A stretch of 8,670 nt of DNA from Gemmatimonadota bacterium (GTDB taxonomy: Bacteria; Gemmatimonadota; Gemmatimonadetes; Gemmatimonadales; Gemmatimonadaceae), in NCBI GenBank assembly GCA_003142495.1, contig PLMM01000403.1, forward strand, positions 1 to 8,670. The letters are read 5' to 3'. Of the stretch, positions 6,661 through 8,670 are shown one piece after another (position 1 is the first letter of the stretch; the number at the start of each line of letters is the position of its first letter). Both the position numbers and the translations under genes were made by a program. The notes under the pieces are model-generated. The model worked only from the letters and a program-made list of their open reading frames with translations, had not been told where the DNA came from and did no database searches.

Positions 6661-7863
6661 TCATTCTCCGTTCCCTCCCTCGCGCCCGCGACGAGTCGGG
6701 GCGGGATCGGCGAACGACACGACGAGCACATCGAGGCCGCTCTCGTTGTTGACGAGGCTCGCGACGACAGAGCCATGCCGCACTTTGTACCAGCGGGAGC
6801 GAGTGCTCTGGCCGGCGATCAGGAGCGTGACACCCTTCTGTTCGGCGAAGCGCATGATCGCCGCAGCGACATCCGTCCCCTCGAGCTTGACGACCTCGGC
6901 CCCGAGATTCTGCGCCATCTGTATGTTGTCGACGAGCCGTCGCTGCACCGTCGAGTCGATCTTGTCCGCCTGCTCCTCTGGCGTCTGGACGTACACGCAG
7001 TACCAGTCGGAGTTGAGGCGGCCAGCTATTCGGCTGGCCTTTCGCAGCAGCGACGCGGTACGCGGCGGATCGCTGGACATGGCGACGAGAATGCGATCGG
7101 CGGTTTTCGGTGCGGCGCTCTTCGCCGATGGCGATTCGCCCTCGCGCTGCACTATGTACTCGCGCGTGCGATCGACAGAGCTCGCCACCTCGCGAAGCGC
7201 GAGCTCGCGCAGCGTCGAGAGATTCTCCTCGGTGAAGAAGTTCTCGAGTGCCGCCGCAACCTTGGTCTTGTCGTAGATCTTGCCATCCATCAGTCGCTGG
7301 CGAAGATCCTCCGCCGAGAGATCGATGTTGATCACCTGATCCGCGCGCGCCACAACCCAGTCGGGTACGGTCTCGCGAACGGACACGCCGAGGGTTCGCT
7401 GGACGACGTCGTTCAACGAATCGAGATGCTGCACGTTGACCGCCGAGATCACGTTGATGCCGGCATCGAGCAGCTCGAGCACGTCCTCCCAGCGCTTACT
7501 GTGCTTGGAGCCCGGCAAGTTGGTGTGCGCGAGCTCATCGACGATCGCGACCTCGGGATGCCGCGCGATGATGACATCGACATCCATTTCAGAGAGCGTG
7601 ACGCCGCGGTATTCGACGAGCTTGCGCGCCACGACCTCGAGATCCTTCACCTGCGCCTCGGTCTCCGCGCGCGCGTGCGTCTCGACGAAGCCGACCACGA
7701 CGTCGACACCGCGTTTACGCAGCTCGTGCGCCTCGGTGAGCATCCGGTACGTCTTCCCGACGCCCGCTGCGGAGCCGATGTAGACCTTGAGCTTACCGCG
7801 CGTGCGCTGGCGCACGAGCTGGAGGAAATCATCGCCTCCGGCTGCCAGCGCGTCGGAGCTCAT
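6661..7863 (-). CDS. kdpD: Kinase-less KdpD: KdpD sensor domain plus universal-stress-protein domain
   Basis: The 400-residue cytosolic protein corresponds only to the N-terminal half of classical KdpD (about 900 residues). It has Walker A GSAAGVGKT (30-38), VDELAHTNLPGSKHSKRWEDV (108-128) and NVQHLDSLNDVV (143-154), all signatures of the KdpD domain. A universal-stress (USP) domain follows from RILVAMSSD (257-265) to GQSTRSRW (351-358) and LDVLVVS (377-383). It then stops after a short basic/Gly tail, without the four TM helices, GAF or kinase domains. In Kdp systems this part senses cytosolic K+/ATP and sets kinase activity toward KdpE. ATG 7863 is the only start after an in-frame TGA near 7975; its RBS is weak (GGCGAG directly upstream). 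Order on this strand is beta-barrel, KdpD, kinase-like protein. Similar short KdpDs next to separate kinases are known in some diderm phyla (from memory). Confidence 0.92.
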   Translation of the reverse strand: MSSDALAAGGDDFLQLVRQRTRGKLKVYIGSAAGVGKTYRMLTEAHELRKRGVDVVVGFVETHARAETEAQVKDLEVVARKLVEYRGVTLSEMDVDVIIARHPEVAIVDELAHTNLPGSKHSKRWEDVLELLDAGINVISAVNVQHLDSLNDVVQRTLGVSVRETVPDWVVARADQVINIDLSAEDLRQRLMDGKIYDKTKVAAALENFFTEENLSTLRELALREVASSVDRTREYIVQREGESPSAKSAAPKTADRILVAMSSDPPRTASLLRKASRIAGRLNSDWYCVYVQTPEEQADKIDSTVQRRLVDNIQMAQNLGAEVVKLEGTDVAAAIMRFAEQKGVTLLIAGQSTRSRWYKVRHGSVVASLVNNESGLDVLVVSFADPAPTRRGREGGNGE

Positions 7864-8003
7864 CTCGCCACGGGGAGTAGGGTCGGCATCATCTATTCGC
7901 GACCGGCGACGAAGACTCGCACAATGTGAGCGAGCCTTCGGTCCGGGCCTCTGCGTGCCCGCGGAAAGATAGCTTCAACGCACGGCAGGCGCTTCGCACG
8001 CGG
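7864..8003. other. 140-nt spacer between the beta-barrel and kdpD genes
   Basis: I find no ORF with a credible start and no convincing sigma70 promoter reading toward kdpD. There are two CGCACG copies (7979-7984 and 7995-8000) and a 6-bp inverted repeat, GCGTGC (7953-7958) and GCACGC (7996-8001), with a long loop. The latter might stabilise or end the upstream transcript, but there is no T-tract. The spacer is compatible with one operon. Confidence 0.3.
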
Positions 8004-8670
8004 CTATATCGTGAGCGCGAGAGACGTCACAACGAAGCCATCGTTCTTCGAGAACGGATCGGTCGTCGAGCGATTCGGGAAGACGTGGTCGCGCGCGTTG
8101 AACCCGCGCAGCTCGGTGCGCCAGAGGAGTCGCGACTGCGGAGCGACGTCGACGCCGATCGATGCACCGCCGGAGCGAAAGCCATCGGCGCCGGACGGTA
8201 CCGTGGTGAGCACGCTGCCCCGATCGCTGAAGTACTCGACACGCCCATTCAGGCTTACCTTTGGATTCAGCGCATACCGGCCCACGATCGCGCCGATGTA
8301 GAACTGATCGTTCCCGTCGCCAGCGGCGCGGCGCTGCAGCCCGTAGTCCGCGGTGAGCTCGATACCGAACGCGCTCGTGACCTGCGCCTTGAGCAGGGCC
8401 TCGTTGAAGATGCGGACGCGCGAGCGCGCCGTGTCAGGCTGCTCGTTGCCGATGAAGTTGTCGTAGCTGATCGTGACGGCGGGCGACAACGCGTAGTCGA
8501 GCCGCACGCCGACCGCCTTGTCGGAGTTCGTCTCGGAAATGTTCTGCCAGCCGTTCACGACGACGCCGGTGACCGTGAACGTGGGTGTCGCCTGCCAGAC
8601 TGCACGCACGCCGGTTTCATAGTAGGGAGTATACTCTGCGACGAACGAACGAGAATACGTCCAGTTGTCA
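8004..8670 (-). CDS. Outer-membrane beta-barrel, porin-like (partial, 5' end outside window)
   Basis: The minus-strand frame enters at the right edge and ends at TAG 8004-8006, giving 221 C-terminal residues; the first in-frame GTG at 8609 is internal, because NWTYSRSF...TPYYETG reads straight through it. The sequence is a chain of amphipathic strands with alternating hydrophobic residues and polar loops, for example FTVTGVVVNGW, VTISYDNFIGNE, IELTADYGL, QFYIGAIVGRYAL, SLNGRVEYF and RLLWRTELRGF, ending FVVTSLALTI. NW.YSRS, PYY..G and NGWQN recall the putative beta-barrel porin-2/OmpL-like family (PF07642, from memory). The last residue is Ile instead of the Phe that many Omp85-inserted barrels carry. 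It should sit in the outer membrane and pass small solutes. Its place just upstream of kdpD suggests a kdp-linked porin, with kdpFABC possibly beyond the edge. Confidence 0.8.
   Translation of the reverse strand, partial: DNWTYSRSFVAEYTPYYETGVRAVWQATPTFTVTGVVVNGWQNISETNSDKAVGVRLDYALSPAVTISYDNFIGNEQPDTARSRVRIFNEALLKAQVTSAFGIELTADYGLQRRAAGDGNDQFYIGAIVGRYALNPKVSLNGRVEYFSDRGSVLTTVPSGADGFRSGGASIGVDVAPQSRLLWRTELRGFNARDHVFPNRSTTDPFSKNDGFVVTSLALTI

Noticed and set aside
5568..7863. KdpD broken by a frameshift into two ORFs
   Set aside because: The second gene has its own RBS and ATG 31 nt after the first stop, two TM helices instead of KdpD's four, and a degenerate rather than merely displaced kinase part.
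6628..7929. A 433-codon open frame on the plus strand opposite kdpD and the start of the kinase-like gene
   Set aside because: It is antisense to clear KdpD homology, is rich in Arg/His/Asp in the way of GC-rich shadow frames, and has no recognisable domain.
1..8670. tRNA, rRNA, CRISPR array, insertion sequence or attachment site
   Set aside because: Reading both strands, I saw no repeat-spacer pattern, transposase or terminal repeats, and no cloverleaf or rRNA segment.

Overview
The window is high-GC DNA (well above 60% by eye) with densely packed genes, frequent GTG starts and an outer-membrane beta-barrel, so it comes from a diderm bacterium. The gene set (a kinase-less KdpD next to an outer-membrane porin-like protein, a KimA-type K+ transporter, an ABC_export-type exporter) would suit Gemmatimonadota or a relative. 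That assignment is an impression, not proven.

Layout. 1-406 (minus): 5' part of a membrane-anchored alpha/beta hydrolase that runs off the left edge. 407-495: a short divergent region with a possible 19-codon upstream ORF. 496-2975 (plus): a two-gene ABC exporter operon, the ATPase and permease overlapping by ATGA. 3078-3440 (plus): a small VOC/glyoxalase-fold protein. 3547-5544 (plus): a KimA-like potassium/proton symporter. Then, convergent on the minus strand and read right to left: the C-terminal part of an outer-membrane beta-barrel (8670-8004), a 400-residue KdpD made only of the KdpD sensor and USP domains (7863-6661), and a two-TM histidine-kinase-like protein (6629-5568).

How the genes fit together. 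The right half is a potassium theme. KimA is a K+ uptake system. The KdpD N-terminal half is the cytosolic K+/nucleotide-sensing part of the Kdp regulator. The beta-barrel sits where kdp-linked porins are found in some diderm phyla, so kdpFABC may lie just outside the right edge. The odd part is the partner kinase. The phospho-accepting His of the H-box appears to be Gln, the N-box Asn is Asp, and the G1/F/G2 ATP-lid region is missing. It therefore looks like a pseudokinase, and no kdpE is present in the window. This split KdpD plus pseudokinase, convergent with kimA, is the best candidate for an undescribed regulatory arrangement.

Regulation. Two nearly identical promoter-like elements (TTGYCG, 17 bp, TAGCAT) precede the VOC gene and kimA, suggesting both are driven by the same sigma factor. 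The kimA element would start transcription only about 5-7 nt before the ATG, so the kimA mRNA may be nearly leaderless.
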